Origin: Polyangiaceae bacterium
Lineage (GTDB): Bacteria > Myxococcota_A > Polyangia > Polyangiales > Polyangiaceae
Reading direction: 5' to 3'
NCBI GenBank assembly: GCA_025936115.1
Contig: JAICTZ010000027.1
Span: 26,487 to 90,486, forward strand
Length of the DNA stretch: 64,000 nt
Shown piece by piece: positions 7,267 through 16,657 of this stretch (the stretch's first letter is position 1; the number at the start of each line of letters is the position of its first letter). A model generated the notes under the pieces. The model saw nothing but the letters and a program-made list of their open reading frames with translations, did not search any database and was not told the DNA's origin. The translations under genes were made by a program, and so were the position numbers.

Positions 7267-9480
7267 ATGCCGCCCATGCAGATGGCTCTTGGCACGGCAG
7301 CGCTGCTCCTCGTCACCGCTTGCGCAACGGCGAGCCGTGCGCCCCAATCCTCTCCGACGCCCCCCGGCGTGGCGCCCTCCGCCAGCGCGACGTCAGCGAG
7401 CGCTGGCAACGCCGCGAACCCGCCGGTCTCGCCGCGCTACGCGTATCCTCCCACGCGCACGACCGACACGGTGGACGTGCTCCACGGCGTGCGCGTCGCC
7501 GATCCGTATCGCTGGCTCGAAGACGGCTCGTCGGAGGAAGTGCGACGCTGGGCGCAGGCGCAAAACGCGTTCACGCGCGCATGGCTCGACCGCTTGCCGG
7601 AACGCGAGCCGCTCCGCAAGCGTTTCCGCGAGCTTTACGACATCGAGCGCGTCGGGCCGCCGGTGCGACGCGGGCAGCGCTACTTCTGGAAGCAGAAGGA
7701 CGTCGGGCGCGAAAAGGACGTGCTGTATTTCCGCCTCGGCAAGCACGGGGAGAAGCGCGTGCTCCTCGACCCGAATACGTGGTCGGCGGACGGCAGCGTG
7801 TCGCTCGGCGGCCACAGCGTGAGCCACGACGGCAAGCTCGTCGCCTACCAGGTCAAGAAGAACAACTCCGACGAAGCCGTGCTCGAGATCGTCGAGGTGC
7901 CGTCGGGCAAGAAGCGGCCCGAGGTGATCGAAGGGGCCAAGTACACGTCCGCCGTCGCCTGGAACCCCGAGAGCACGGGGTTTTACTACGTGCGCGTACC
8001 GCCCGTGGGCGGCGCCGTGACCGTTGCCGAACGGCCGGGCTTCGCCGAGGTGCGCTTTCACCGGCTCGGTGACGATCCGGCGAAGGACGCGCTCGTGCGC
8101 GAAGCGACGCACGATCCCAAGACGTTCCAAGCGGTCGATATGTCGCGCGACGGGCGCTTCGTGCTCGTCACGGTGGAACACGGCTGGACGTCGAGCGACG
8201 TCTATTTTCAAGATCGCGTGAAGAAGCCGGGCGTCTGGCAGACGCTCGTCGCCGGCACGGGCGACCGCTACGACGTGAGCGCCTACGGCGGCAGGCTCTA
8301 CATGCTCACGAACCGCGGCGCTCCGCATTTTCGCGTGTATCGCGTCGACGCGGAGCGCGCGAGCGACCAGGCGGCGTGGAGCGAGATCGTGCCGGAGCGT
8401 GCCGACACCACGATCGACATCGTCAACGTCGTCGGCAGGCGCTTGAGCGTCCTCACGATTCGCGACGTCGTGCAGCGGCTCGAGGTGCGCGAGCTCGACG
8501 GTAAGCTCGCGTACGAAGTGACCTTGCCCGAGCCGGGCAGCGTGTCGCCCCTCTACGGCGAGGAGGACGAGGACGAGGCGTACTTTCGTAACGAGTCGTT
8601 CGCGCAGCCGCCTGAGATCCACGAAATTTCGGTGCGTAGCGGCAAAACGACGCTCGTCTACGAGACTCACGTCCCGGTCGACGCGTCGCGCTACGTGAGC
8701 GAGCAACGCTTCGCGACTTCGAAGGACGGCACCAGGGTCCCGTATTTTCTGCTGCGCGATCGCTCGCGTCCACTCGACGGCACGGCTCCGGCACTCCTCT
8801 ACGGCTACGGCGGCTTCTCCGTCTCGCTCACTCCCACCTTCTCGAGCACGGCGTTTCCCTGGCTCGAGCACGGCGGCGTCTTCGCGATCGCGACCTTGCG
8901 CGGCGGCGCCGAGTACGGCGAAGCCTGGCACCAGGCCGGCATGAGGCACAACAAGCAGCACGTCTTCGACGACTTCATCGCCGTCGCCGAAGCGCTCGTC
9001 GCAGAAAAGGCGACACGCGCCGATCGGCTCGTGATTCGCGGCGACTCGAACGGCGGCTTGCTCGTCGGCGCCGCGCTCACCGAGCGCCCCGATTTGTTCA
9101 AGGTGGCGCTCTGCGGCGTGCCGCTGCTCGACATGCTGCGCTACCACCTGTTCGGCTCGGGCAAGACGTGGATCGAGGAGTACGGCTCCGCTGACGACCC
9201 CGAGGACTTTCGAGCGCTCTACGCCTACTCGCCGTATCACCACGTCAGCGCGGGCGTCGCGTACCCGAGCGTGCTCTTGTTTTCGGCGGACAGCGACGAT
9301 CGGGTCGATCCGCTCCACGCCCGAAAATTCGCGGCGATGCTCCAGGCCCGCTCGGCGGGCGGCCCCGTGCTGCTCCGCATTCAAGAGCACGCGGGCCACG
9401 GCGGCGCCGACAAGATTCAAGCGCTCGTCGACGAGCGGGCCGACGCATACGCGTTTGCGTTGGCCGAAGTTGCGCACTGA
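7267..9480 (+). CDS. Prolyl oligopeptidase family serine peptidase (S9A), lipoprotein
   Basis: The 737-residue protein begins with a lipoprotein signal (ALGTAALLLVTAC), then the S9A N-terminal entry YAYPPTRTTDTVDVLHGV and DPYRWLED. A seven-bladed propeller and an alpha/beta-hydrolase domain follow. The catalytic Ser (about 594) is in RGDSNGGLLVGA, the Asp in SADSDDRVDPLH and the His in EHAGHGG. It cleaves short proline-containing peptides, here probably in the periplasm. The ATG at 7267 or 7276 gives a normal signal peptide; the longer start at 7177 would add an uncharacteristic N-terminus. Divergent from the PAP2 gene. Confidence 0.95.
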   Translation: MPPMQMALGTAALLLVTACATASRAPQSSPTPPGVAPSASATSASAGNAANPPVSPRYAYPPTRTTDTVDVLHGVRVADPYRWLEDGSSEEVRRWAQAQNAFTRAWLDRLPEREPLRKRFRELYDIERVGPPVRRGQRYFWKQKDVGREKDVLYFRLGKHGEKRVLLDPNTWSADGSVSLGGHSVSHDGKLVAYQVKKNNSDEAVLEIVEVPSGKKRPEVIEGAKYTSAVAWNPESTGFYYVRVPPVGGAVTVAERPGFAEVRFHRLGDDPAKDALVREATHDPKTFQAVDMSRDGRFVLVTVEHGWTSSDVYFQDRVKKPGVWQTLVAGTGDRYDVSAYGGRLYMLTNRGAPHFRVYRVDAERASDQAAWSEIVPERADTTIDIVNVVGRRLSVLTIRDVVQRLEVRELDGKLAYEVTLPEPGSVSPLYGEEDEDEAYFRNESFAQPPEIHEISVRSGKTTLVYETHVPVDASRYVSEQRFATSKDGTRVPYFLLRDRSRPLDGTAPALLYGYGGFSVSLTPTFSSTAFPWLEHGGVFAIATLRGGAEYGEAWHQAGMRHNKQHVFDDFIAVAEALVAEKATRADRLVIRGDSNGGLLVGAALTERPDLFKVALCGVPLLDMLRYHLFGSGKTWIEEYGSADDPEDFRALYAYSPYHHVSAGVAYPSVLLFSADSDDRVDPLHARKFAAMLQARSAGGPVLLRIQEHAGHGGADKIQALVDERADAYAFALAEVAH

Positions 9481-9560
9481 GCGCGCAGCGAAGGATTAGG
9501 GCGCGGCGACGCGCGCGGCCCGTCTGCGCGCCGTCGGAGCCGTGCTACGTTCGTGTCCGC

Positions 9561-9829
9561 ATGAGGTGGATGGAGACGAGTCAGCAGGTGACCGAGCTCG
9601 CGATCTCCGTCGGAACCCCCCAGCACTATTACGTCGGCGCGTACGACACGACCGCAGGTACCGCGACGATCTCGTTCAAACCTGGCCGGTTCCATTCGGA
9701 GGCAGTTGGACGGTGGGCCTCCGCTACGAATCCGGGATCGGACGGCGCGGCACCGCCTCGCGCTTTCGCATCATCTCGATGCAGGGAAGCAGCGTGAAGA
9801 GCGGCAATACCTTCGTGCTGCGTCAGTGA
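9561..9829 (+). pseudogene. Possible frameshifted small gene
   Basis: The frame from ATG 9561 encodes a plausible protein start (TELAISVGTPQHYYVGAYD, TTAGTATISFKPG). After about 9700 the sensible reading moves to another frame (GGSWTVGLRYESG, RFRIISMQGSS, GNTFVLRQ, stop at 9829). Together they make a beta-rich protein of about 90 residues with one frameshift. I do not recognise the family. It could be chance, a decayed gene or a sequencing error. Confidence 0.3.
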
Positions 9830-9890
9830 CCGCGCACGGCGGGCGCGTTCGGCGTCTCACCTCGACGCCGGGCACGCCCGCGAGCTTACG

Positions 9891-10268
9891 CTACACCGTC
9901 GGAAACGGCTCGCGCGTCGCTTCGGCGATGTTCGATTCGTCGGTGCCGCTCGCGAACTCCTTGCTCGCGGTCGATTCGACGAAGGGGCCACCCCAATCTT
10001 CCTCGACGTCGTGATTGAGGTCCGCGCCGACGGTGTCTTCGCCGCTCGTCATGGCGACGACCGCGCCTTCGCCGAGCTCTTCGGCGAGATCGTCGTCGGC
10101 GGCAGAGCCGGAAACGAACGCGTTCTCCGCGCCGGGCGAGCGCGTTTCCGCCGCGAGCTCGAGCAAGCGCGAGGCGCGCCGGGGATCCAAATGTCCGGCG
10201 TTGTCGAACGCTCGCCGCTCGCCGTTCGCGGGAGCTCGGTGCTTGGTTTTGCCCGATGATTCATTCAT
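9891..10268 (-). CDS. Small acidic conserved hypothetical protein
   Basis: This 125-residue acidic protein has no signal peptide or membrane span. Its N-terminal third is polar (NESSGKTKHRAPANGERR). The C-terminal half (DDLAEELGEGAVVAMTSGED, EEDWGGPFVE, EFASGTDESN, EATREPFPTV) resembles a small conserved family found in myxobacteria and other proteobacteria, whose function I do not know. The ATG at 10268 is chosen over 10304 because GGAG lies 8 nt upstream. It is transcribed away from the mlaE operon end, about 125 bp further right. Confidence 0.7.
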   Translation of the reverse strand: MNESSGKTKHRAPANGERRAFDNAGHLDPRRASRLLELAAETRSPGAENAFVSGSAADDDLAEELGEGAVVAMTSGEDTVGADLNHDVEEDWGGPFVESTASKEFASGTDESNIAEATREPFPTV

Positions 10269-10394
10269 GGTGACGACTCCGTCTGCGCGATTCCCCAGCA
10301 CCACATACGAAAGCCTACTCTCATACGGCAGCGCGGGCCCCAGATTTCAGCGGCGCGTGCGCGTGACTGTGGCACGCGCATTGCCGCGGCCGGA

Positions 10395-11219
10395 TCAGAC
10401 TTCGGTCATCCAACTCGTGAGCAAGTAGTTCATCACGAGGACCGCGACGGAGCTCAAGACCACGGCGCGCGTCGTCGCTTCACCGACGCCCTTGGCGCCG
10501 CCGCTCGCGAAAAATCCCTGTGTGCACGAGATGCTACAGAGCAAAAAGCCGAACACGAAGGCCTTGGTCACGCCCATGTAGAGGTCACTCGGCAGCAGGT
10601 ACTTCTCGATATTGGACGTGAACACACCCGGGTCGACGCTGAGCCACTCGACGGCGACGACGTAGGCACCCACCATACCCACGGCCGTGTAGAGCACGAA
10701 AAGCAGGGGCAACATCAAGATGCTCGCGAGCAAGCGCGGCGATAGAAGGTACTGAACGGGACTCACACCCATGGTCGTGAGCGCGTCGATCTGTTCGGTC
10801 ACCCGCATGTTGCCGAGCTCGGCGGCCATGGCGCTGCCGGCGCGCGCCGTGACCATGAGCGCCGCGAAAACGGGGCTGATTTCACGGCACAAGGAGACGG
10901 CGACGATCGAGCCGACGACGCCTTCGGCACCGAACTGGCGCAGGCTGTGCACCGTCTGCAACGACAGGACCATGCCGCTGAACGTCCCCGTGAGTCCGAC
11001 GATGAAGATCGATTTGACGCCGATGAAGTCCATCGCGAGAAAGAGCTGCGACAGGCGGTACGGCGGGCGCACGAGCCAGGCGAGCGTTTGCGCAGTGAGC
11101 AGCAGGATGGCGCCCAGACGATCGAGCGCGGCGAAGAGCGGCTCGGCGAGCGCGGACAGAACCTTGCTGACGGTCGCGCGATCCGCATCGTCCTCGGAGC
11201 CCTCGTTCGCTTCTGCCAT
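10395..11219 (-). CDS. mlaE: MlaE-family ABC transporter permease
   Basis: The 274-residue inner-membrane permease belongs to the MlaE/YrbE family, which moves phospholipids or other lipids between the membranes of Gram-negative cells with an MlaF ATPase and an MlaD (MCE) protein. Typical sequences are FIGVKSIFIVGLTGTFSGMV, QFGAEGVVGSIVAVSLCREI and TARAGSAMAAELGNMRVTEQ, followed by IDALTTMGVSPVQYL. Its start directly abuts the tsaE stop, so it is the last gene of a three-gene operon. mlaF and mlaD are not in the window, so partners must be encoded elsewhere. Confidence 0.93.
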   Translation of the reverse strand: MAEANEGSEDDADRATVSKVLSALAEPLFAALDRLGAILLLTAQTLAWLVRPPYRLSQLFLAMDFIGVKSIFIVGLTGTFSGMVLSLQTVHSLRQFGAEGVVGSIVAVSLCREISPVFAALMVTARAGSAMAAELGNMRVTEQIDALTTMGVSPVQYLLSPRLLASILMLPLLFVLYTAVGMVGAYVVAVEWLSVDPGVFTSNIEKYLLPSDLYMGVTKAFVFGFLLCSISCTQGFFASGGAKGVGEATTRAVVLSSVAVLVMNYLLTSWMTEV

Positions 11220-11681
11220 TTACGTTCCCGGAGCGCCGAGCGCCGCGAGGATCGCGCTCGACCGCGGACCCGTGGCGCGAAAGCTCGCTCGGCGCGGGGC
11301 GAGCCGCAACTCGAGCACGAGGGCGTCGCCGCCGAGAGCGTCGACGTAGGTTTCGCCCCACTCGACGAGCAGGACGCGACCTTCGTCGCGCTGCGCGTCG
11401 AGCCCGAGGCCGCGCACGTCGTTTTCATCGCGCAAGCGGTACAGATCGGCGTGCGAAACGGGCGGCGTCGTCGGATGCTCGTGCACGAGCGTGAACGTGG
11501 GGCTCGGCACGCGCTCGCTCGGCGGCAGACCGAGCGCGCGACAGAGAGCGCGCGCGAAGAACGTCTTGCCGCTGCCGAGCGGCCCACTCAAAACCAAAAG
11601 ATCGCCCGCCGCGAGGTGCGGCGCGACGCGCGCGGCGAGCTCGCGCGTGGCCCGTTCGGTCGGTAGCTCGATGTCCGTCAT
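11220..11681 (-). CDS. tsaE: tRNA threonylcarbamoyladenosine biosynthesis ATPase TsaE
   Basis: TsaE is the P-loop ATPase that works with TsaB and TsaD to make t6A37 on ANN-decoding tRNAs. The 153-residue protein has Walker A GPLGSGKTFFARAL near residues 37-50, the family signature VPSPTFTLVHEH, then HADLYRL and the Walker-B-like VLLVEWGE. The length is normal. The start overlaps the stop of the upstream lipoprotein gene by 4 nt (ATGA), which implies translational coupling. Confidence 0.97.
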   Translation of the reverse strand: MTDIELPTERATRELAARVAPHLAAGDLLVLSGPLGSGKTFFARALCRALGLPPSERVPSPTFTLVHEHPTTPPVSHADLYRLRDENDVRGLGLDAQRDEGRVLLVEWGETYVDALGGDALVLELRLAPRRASFRATGPRSSAILAALGAPGT

Positions 11682-13450
11682 CGTTCGTTCGACCCGAAGC
11701 TCATCACAGAGAGCTCCCGCGGCAAGCTGCGACTGCCGGCGAAGCCGCGGGCGGCGCTGGTCCAGAGCTCACCCTGGGCGGCCGCGAGGGCAGCGCGGGC
11801 TTTTTCGTGCAGCGCGGCCACTTCTTCGCGCCGGGCGACCACGGCGGGCGGGAGCGCCTCGAGCGCCCGGGCCGCCAGCACGGCGGCGTCGTGGCCGAGG
11901 GCCTCGTACCAGCCGCCCGCCGGCGCGTTCGCCGGGTAGGGGCCGGCTGCGGGCGCGAGCGTCGGCAGGCCGAGCGTCGCGTACACGGGGCTCGCGTCGA
12001 GGCCGAGCGCGAGCATCAGCGGTTCGCGGCTCGACTTGACTTCCGCGGCGAGGTCCCGCGCGCAATCCACGTCACCCAACACCAAGAGCGCGTCCACGCC
12101 GCTCTTGCGCCAGGTGCCGAGCGGAAAGCGCGGCCGTCCCGGCGCGTCCGGCTCGACGTCGCAGGGCGTACCACCCGCACCGACGCGGGCGAGCTCGCGG
12201 TGGCCGCGACTGTCGAGCCCTTGGATGAGCGCCTGCTCGATCGCTCCGTCGTCGGCGCCGAGCACGAACGTGAAGCCCTGCGGGGGCGGCGTGCGCTGCG
12301 GCACGCGCAGCAAGATGATCGGAATACGCAGCACCTCGGCGCGGGCCGCGGCGACGCGCGCCGTCTCGTCGTCGTTGCCCGTGACGAACAGCGCGGCGCC
12401 GTCAGCGGCGAGCGCCGCGAGCGCCGCGTCGATGTCGTTCGTGTCGTAGCGCACGACTAAGTCGACGCCCGGGCCGCCCGCGCCCGCACGCGCGCTGCCG
12501 AGCACGCGCGTGATGCCGGCCGCCACGGCTGCGGCGCGGCGACGCTCGAGCGGCCCGCCGAGCGAAAGCAAGAGTCCCACGGATCGCCCGGCGACTACGG
12601 GGGCTTTGCTGCGCGCCGAGGCGAGCGCGGCGAGCCGTTCGCCGTCGGCGCTCACGCGCAGCGCGACGGGCCCCACGTCGAGCAGGTTGCGTGCGAGCTC
12701 GCCGTCGGAGTGCGCCACGGCGAGCACGGTCAGCTTGTGGGCGATCGTCGTCGACAGCCAGGCGCGTGCCATCTCGAGATCGGCGCGCGAGCCACCTTCT
12801 TGCGCGCGCTTGAGGGTCGAGAGCGCGCGCACGAGCGCCGGTGTGGGCGCGAGATCGAGCAACTCCTCGGCCATGTTGCGGGCGCGAGCTTGACGATCGA
12901 GCGGCGCCTGGACGAGCCAGGCGAGTAGCGCTTCGATCGCGTCGTCGTACGCGCCGGCGACGAACGCGGCGCGCGAGCGCTCTTCGCCGTACACGAAGCG
13001 CTCGTCGAGATCGACGAGCTTGCCCTCGAGCCCGCGCAGCACTTGCAGCGCGCGCGGCGCCTCGCCCGAACGCGTGAAGATCGCGGCCTCGGCGACGTGG
13101 GCGAAATCGCGGCGCGGCCCCGCGGCACCCTTGAGCGCCGGCTCGAGGAACGCGCGCGCCCCGAGCCGATCGCTCGCCTCGATGCGCGCGAACGCGAGGT
13201 ACACACGCACGTCGAGAGCGCGCGGGTCGTCCGGGTAGCGCTGCAGGAAATCACCGAGGCGCGGCGTGAGCGCGGCGCGCCCCGGCGCGTCGGCGTCGAA
13301 GAACTGCGTTCGAAGCTGCCGAAAGTCCGACTGCGCCGAGCCGCCCTCCGCAAGGGAGACGGGCGGCGCCGCGTCCTGCTGCGAACCGTGGCAGCCGCCG
13401 AGCGCGAACCCGAGCGCAACGACCGAACGGAGGAGCCTCGAGCTTGGCAT
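11678..13450 (-). CDS. LppC/LpoA-like lipoprotein with periplasmic-binding-like domain
   Basis: The 590-residue lipoprotein has the signal VVALGFALGGC. An alpha-helical TPR-like half (residues about 50-260; FLQRYPDDPRALDVRVYLAF, AARAFVAGAYDDAIEALLAW-like repeats) comes next, then a periplasmic-binding-protein-like half starting SVGLLLSLGGPLERR and including VDLVVRYDTNDIDAALAAL. This two-part layout matches LppC/LpoA proteins, which activate class A penicillin-binding proteins in proteobacteria; whether it does so here is inference. First gene of the operon with tsaE and mlaE. The ATG at 13450 gives the signal peptide; upstream in-frame sequence is not protein-like. Confidence 0.75.
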   Translation of the reverse strand: MPSSRLLRSVVALGFALGGCHGSQQDAAPPVSLAEGGSAQSDFRQLRTQFFDADAPGRAALTPRLGDFLQRYPDDPRALDVRVYLAFARIEASDRLGARAFLEPALKGAAGPRRDFAHVAEAAIFTRSGEAPRALQVLRGLEGKLVDLDERFVYGEERSRAAFVAGAYDDAIEALLAWLVQAPLDRQARARNMAEELLDLAPTPALVRALSTLKRAQEGGSRADLEMARAWLSTTIAHKLTVLAVAHSDGELARNLLDVGPVALRVSADGERLAALASARSKAPVVAGRSVGLLLSLGGPLERRRAAAVAAGITRVLGSARAGAGGPGVDLVVRYDTNDIDAALAALAADGAALFVTGNDDETARVAAARAEVLRIPIILLRVPQRTPPPQGFTFVLGADDGAIEQALIQGLDSRGHRELARVGAGGTPCDVEPDAPGRPRFPLGTWRKSGVDALLVLGDVDCARDLAAEVKSSREPLMLALGLDASPVYATLGLPTLAPAAGPYPANAPAGGWYEALGHDAAVLAARALEALPPAVVARREEVAALHEKARAALAAAQGELWTSAARGFAGSRSLPRELSVMSFGSNER

Positions 13451-13486
13451 GGTCGAGCGCGAACCCGAGCATGGTAGCTTGCCCCG

Positions 13487-14122
13487 GTGCAAGCGGCAGG
13501 CTCGACGCCGAGCTCGACGGACCGCGTGCTCGAGCTCGCGTTCGAGGTGACGAGCGTCGTCCCGCTCGCCGGCTTCGCGCTGGTGCACCTCGCGACGTAC
13601 GGCCGCGCGCTCTTCGGCGCCACCGAGCTCGGCGCGCGCGCCCCGGTTTCTGGCTGGATCGTCGTGCTCGAGGCGCTCGGCCTGTGGCTGCCGCTCGGCT
13701 TCCACACGCTCTTCGGCTATTTCGTGTGGCAGAAGCGCCGGCAGAGCCAGCCGAGCCCCGCGGGCGACCGCGGCTGGCTCGCCCTGCATCGTTTGAGCGG
13801 CGTCGTGCTCCTGCTGTTCGTCGCCGACCACTTCGTCCGCTTCCGTTTGCCCATCATCACGGGCGATCGCTATCCCGCCGACTCCGTGCTCGCCCTCGCG
13901 CGCGAGCTTTCGACGACGGTCGCCGGTTTCCCTCTGCTCGCCGCCGGGCACGCGCTCGGCACGCTCGCGCTCTCGTTTCACCTCGGCTACGGCCTCATGC
14001 GCATCGCCGACCGGCGCGCGCGGCCGGAGCTGAAATCGCGGATTCGCATGCTTTGCGCGGGAGTCGGCATCGCCACGGCGATCTTCGGCACGCTCACGGT
14101 CGTGCGGCTCGCGGCTGGTTAG
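13487..14122 (+). CDS. Succinate dehydrogenase cytochrome b-like membrane subunit (orphan)
   Basis: This 211-residue integral membrane protein has five predicted spans and a set of conserved histidines: GFALVHLATYG, GFHTLFGYF, LALHRLSG, VADHFVRF and SFHLGYGL. The pattern fits the di-haem SdhC/FrdC-type cytochrome b family, which carries electrons between the flavoprotein/iron-sulfur subunits and quinone. No sdhA or sdhB is adjacent, which is unusual. The start is GTG at 13487, divergent from the LppC-like gene with only 36 bp between them. Confidence 0.75.
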   Translation: MQAAGSTPSSTDRVLELAFEVTSVVPLAGFALVHLATYGRALFGATELGARAPVSGWIVVLEALGLWLPLGFHTLFGYFVWQKRRQSQPSPAGDRGWLALHRLSGVVLLLFVADHFVRFRLPIITGDRYPADSVLALARELSTTVAGFPLLAAGHALGTLALSFHLGYGLMRIADRRARPELKSRIRMLCAGVGIATAIFGTLTVVRLAAG

Positions 14123-14162
14123 TCGTACGCGCCGGCGCATGCTAATGCCAGGCGCTAAAACG

Positions 14163-14597
14163 ATGCCGAAGGTCTACATGCTCACGGTTGGCAGCGGCTC
14201 GAGCGTCGATCAGCACTCGAACAACATCACGCTTTTCAACCTGGTCGAGCAGCTGAACTTCCCCCGCCAGTCTTGGCCGCCCCCGGGCGCGATCCTGCCG
14301 CTCGAAATGCACGCGTACCTCCGCTTCGACGCTTTCGAGCTCAATCAAAAATTCGAGCTTCGCTTCGTGCTCGTCGGCGACAACGGCCTCGAGACGCCGA
14401 CGAACGCCTTCTCGCATCGTTCTTCGACGACCCGTTACCGCACGCGAACGTTCGGACTGCCGGCGCCGCCCGCACCCGGCGGTTACGAGCTCTGCGTCGA
14501 GTTTCGCAGCCACGAAGGCGCCTCGTGGCAGCGTGACCCCATGACGTGGCCGCTGCTCGTTTTGCAGAGCGAACCGCGGCCGACCCTCACGCACTGA
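14163..14597 (+). CDS. DUF6941-like conserved protein
   Basis: The 144-residue cytosolic protein has SSVDQHSNNITLFNLVEQL near the N-terminus, a beta-rich centre (FELRFVLVGDNGLETPTNAF) and ELCVEFRSHEGASW near the end. This matches what I recall of the DUF6941 group (a short beta-sandwich protein with an N-terminal 'VD..TN..SLFN' motif). No function is known. MPKVYML at 14163 is the usual type of start for the family; an earlier ATG at 14139 is in frame, so the start is not certain. Confidence 0.65.
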   Translation: MPKVYMLTVGSGSSVDQHSNNITLFNLVEQLNFPRQSWPPPGAILPLEMHAYLRFDAFELNQKFELRFVLVGDNGLETPTNAFSHRSSTTRYRTRTFGLPAPPAPGGYELCVEFRSHEGASWQRDPMTWPLLVLQSEPRPTLTH

Positions 14598-14680
14598 GCG
14601 CCGAGCATCGCCGGCCGGCGCCACGGCCGCGCTTGGCACCCGGCATAAGACCCGATAGGGTGGGCCCCCGCTCGGAGGTC

Positions 14681-15487
14681 ATGCTCTTGTCGAATCGCTC
14701 CCACGCTCGCCGGACGCTGCCCGCGCTCGTCATCCTCATCCTCACGTTGATCTGTGCCACTGCGCTCGCGGCCGGCCGCATCGACTGGAAGAGCAAGACC
14801 TTCAAGGAGCGGAGCGACAAATCCTGGATGATCGAGCTCGCGATTTACCTGCCGCGCGCCCCCGACGTCGCGTACGTCCCGATGAAGTTCGAGTTCCAGC
14901 CGGAGGTTTACTTCGAGCGCTCCCTGGTCGACGGCCACGAGGGCCCGGTCGATCGCAAGGTCCCGCTCGAGAACCGCCAGCCGCTCATCGAGAGCGTCGA
15001 CGTGGGCTTCATGGACTCCGCCACGACGAAGATCGAAAGCCGCACGCGCTTCAGCTTCAAGGTCAAGCGCGACCTCGGTTACGAAGCCGGCGAGTACAAG
15101 GTGACCGTGCGTGACACGCGCAACGGTCAGGTCATCGGCAGTCCGACCAACATCACCTTCGACGGCGAGAACGAGATCATCGATCGACGCGCCATGGTGT
15201 TTTCGGGCGAAAAGAAGAAGAAGCCCGAAGAAAAGAAGGCGGCCGAAGAAAAGAAGGCCGACAGCTCGGACAGCGGCGACACGGACAAGTCGGCGAGCGA
15301 CGACGACAAGGACGACGCCAAGAGCGACGGCGACAACAGCGGTGGTGACAAGCCGCCGCCCGTCGAAAAGAAGAGCGGCGGCTGCGGTTGTCGCGTGAGT
15401 GGGACACAGGCGATCGGGCTCGAGTGGGCGCTGCCGCTCGCGCTCGGGGCAGCGTTCGCGGCACGGCGCCGCAAGCGCGCGGCGTGA
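14681..15487 (+). CDS. Exported protein with MYXO-CTERM-like sorting tail
   Basis: A signal peptide (LPALVILILTLICATALAAG) precedes a beta-rich domain of about 150 residues with no family I recognise. A long charged linker of KKPEEKKAAEEKK type and Asp/Ser runs follows. The end is SGGCGCRVSG, a hydrophobic stretch with Trp (LEWALPLALGAAFA) and RRRKR. That Cys-hydrophobic-basic tail is the MYXO-CTERM pattern, thought to direct surface sorting in Myxococcota. The ATG at 14681 has GGAGG only 2 nt upstream; TTG at 14687 has better spacing and could be the true start. Confidence 0.75.
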   Translation: MLLSNRSHARRTLPALVILILTLICATALAAGRIDWKSKTFKERSDKSWMIELAIYLPRAPDVAYVPMKFEFQPEVYFERSLVDGHEGPVDRKVPLENRQPLIESVDVGFMDSATTKIESRTRFSFKVKRDLGYEAGEYKVTVRDTRNGQVIGSPTNITFDGENEIIDRRAMVFSGEKKKKPEEKKAAEEKKADSSDSGDTDKSASDDDKDDAKSDGDNSGGDKPPPVEKKSGGCGCRVSGTQAIGLEWALPLALGAAFAARRRKRAA

Positions 15488-15490
15488 GGC

Positions 15491-16639
15491 TCAGCCCGCG
15501 ACGGCGATGAGCCGTTCGACGGCGCGCGCGAACACTGCGGGCTCGGTGAGCAAACTCACGACGAGGTGGGGCACCTCGCCGAAATCGAAGAAGTACCCCG
15601 GCTGCACGAGCACGCCCGCTTCGAGTAGCCGGAGCGCCCATTCCTCGTCGGTTGCCGTCGCGGGCACACGCAGGACGGCGTACCACCCGCCCTCGACGGG
15701 CAATAGCGTCACGGCCGAGCCCCCGCACTGTCGCGCGAGCACGGCGAGATTGCACAGTAATCGCGCGCCGATGGCGTCACGCGCCACGCCGCGCGTGGCA
15801 AGGAGCTCCGGCAGCGCGCGCTGGACCGGCGTGCTCGGCGACAGAAACGCGTCGAGCACGAGCTCGAGCCGCGCGAGCGCCTCGTCGACTAGAGGGGCCG
15901 AACCACCGAGCGTGAGCCAGGCGAGCTTCATCTGCGGCAGCGCCGCGGCTTTCGAGAGCCCGTCGAGCGCGATCACGAGCCCCTCGTTGGCTTCGAGCAC
16001 GGAGCGCGCCCGCCGCGCGTCCTCCACGAGCGCGTAGTCGCCGAACACCTCGTCAGAAACGAGCGGCAAGCCGAGCGCCGACAGACGCGAAAGCTCGTCG
16101 CGCTTCAGGTACGTGCCGGTCGGATTGTTCGGGCTCACGAGGACGACGGCGCGCGTCCGCGAGCCCACGCGTCGCGCGACCTCCGCCACGTCGATGAACC
16201 ACGCGCCGTCGTAGCCGAGCTCGTACGGCACGAGCCGCACATTTTCGAGCGCGCCGAGATGCTCGAGCAGCGGGTAGCTCGGCGCGGGCACGAGCACCTC
16301 GTCGCCGGGATCGCAGAGCAGTTTGAAGACGAACGCGTACGCTTCGCTCGTACTCGCCGTGAGCGCAACGCGCTCGGGCGCCACCTCGAGCCCGCGCGCG
16401 CGCCACAGCTCAGTCACGGCCCGTCGCGCGCTCATGAGCCCGAACGGCTCGGGGTCGTAGCGCAGCACCTCCTCTGCGCGCGCGAGGGCACCGGCGACGT
16501 TCGGGGCGTAGGGAATCCCGGCGAGCGTCGGATTGGAGACGGTCAGATCGACGAGCGCGGCTCCGAACGCACGGCGCCGAGCGACGGCGACACTCAGGCG
16601 ATTGGGCGACCGCTCGCGCGCACTACGTTCGGAAAACAC
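15491..16639 (-). CDS. PLP-dependent aminotransferase, class I/II
   Basis: The 382-residue fold-type I aminotransferase has the N-terminal DLTVSNPT, the substrate/PLP loop VSPNNPTGTYL, the cofactor Asp region LPLVSDEVFGDYAL and the Schiff-base Lys230 in LDGLSKAAALPQMK. The substrate cannot be read from the sequence; the family includes alanine, aspartate and LL-diaminopimelate aminotransferases. It lies 18 bp downstream of the class V gene on the same strand, so the two are probably co-transcribed. Confidence 0.92.
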   Translation of the reverse strand: MFSERSARERSPNRLSVAVARRRAFGAALVDLTVSNPTLAGIPYAPNVAGALARAEEVLRYDPEPFGLMSARRAVTELWRARGLEVAPERVALTASTSEAYAFVFKLLCDPGDEVLVPAPSYPLLEHLGALENVRLVPYELGYDGAWFIDVAEVARRVGSRTRAVVLVSPNNPTGTYLKRDELSRLSALGLPLVSDEVFGDYALVEDARRARSVLEANEGLVIALDGLSKAAALPQMKLAWLTLGGSAPLVDEALARLELVLDAFLSPSTPVQRALPELLATRGVARDAIGARLLCNLAVLARQCGGSAVTLLPVEGGWYAVLRVPATATDEEWALRLLEAGVLVQPGYFFDFGEVPHLVVSLLTEPAVFARAVERLIAVAG

Positions 16640-16657
16640 GCGCCTCTCCCCGAACTA

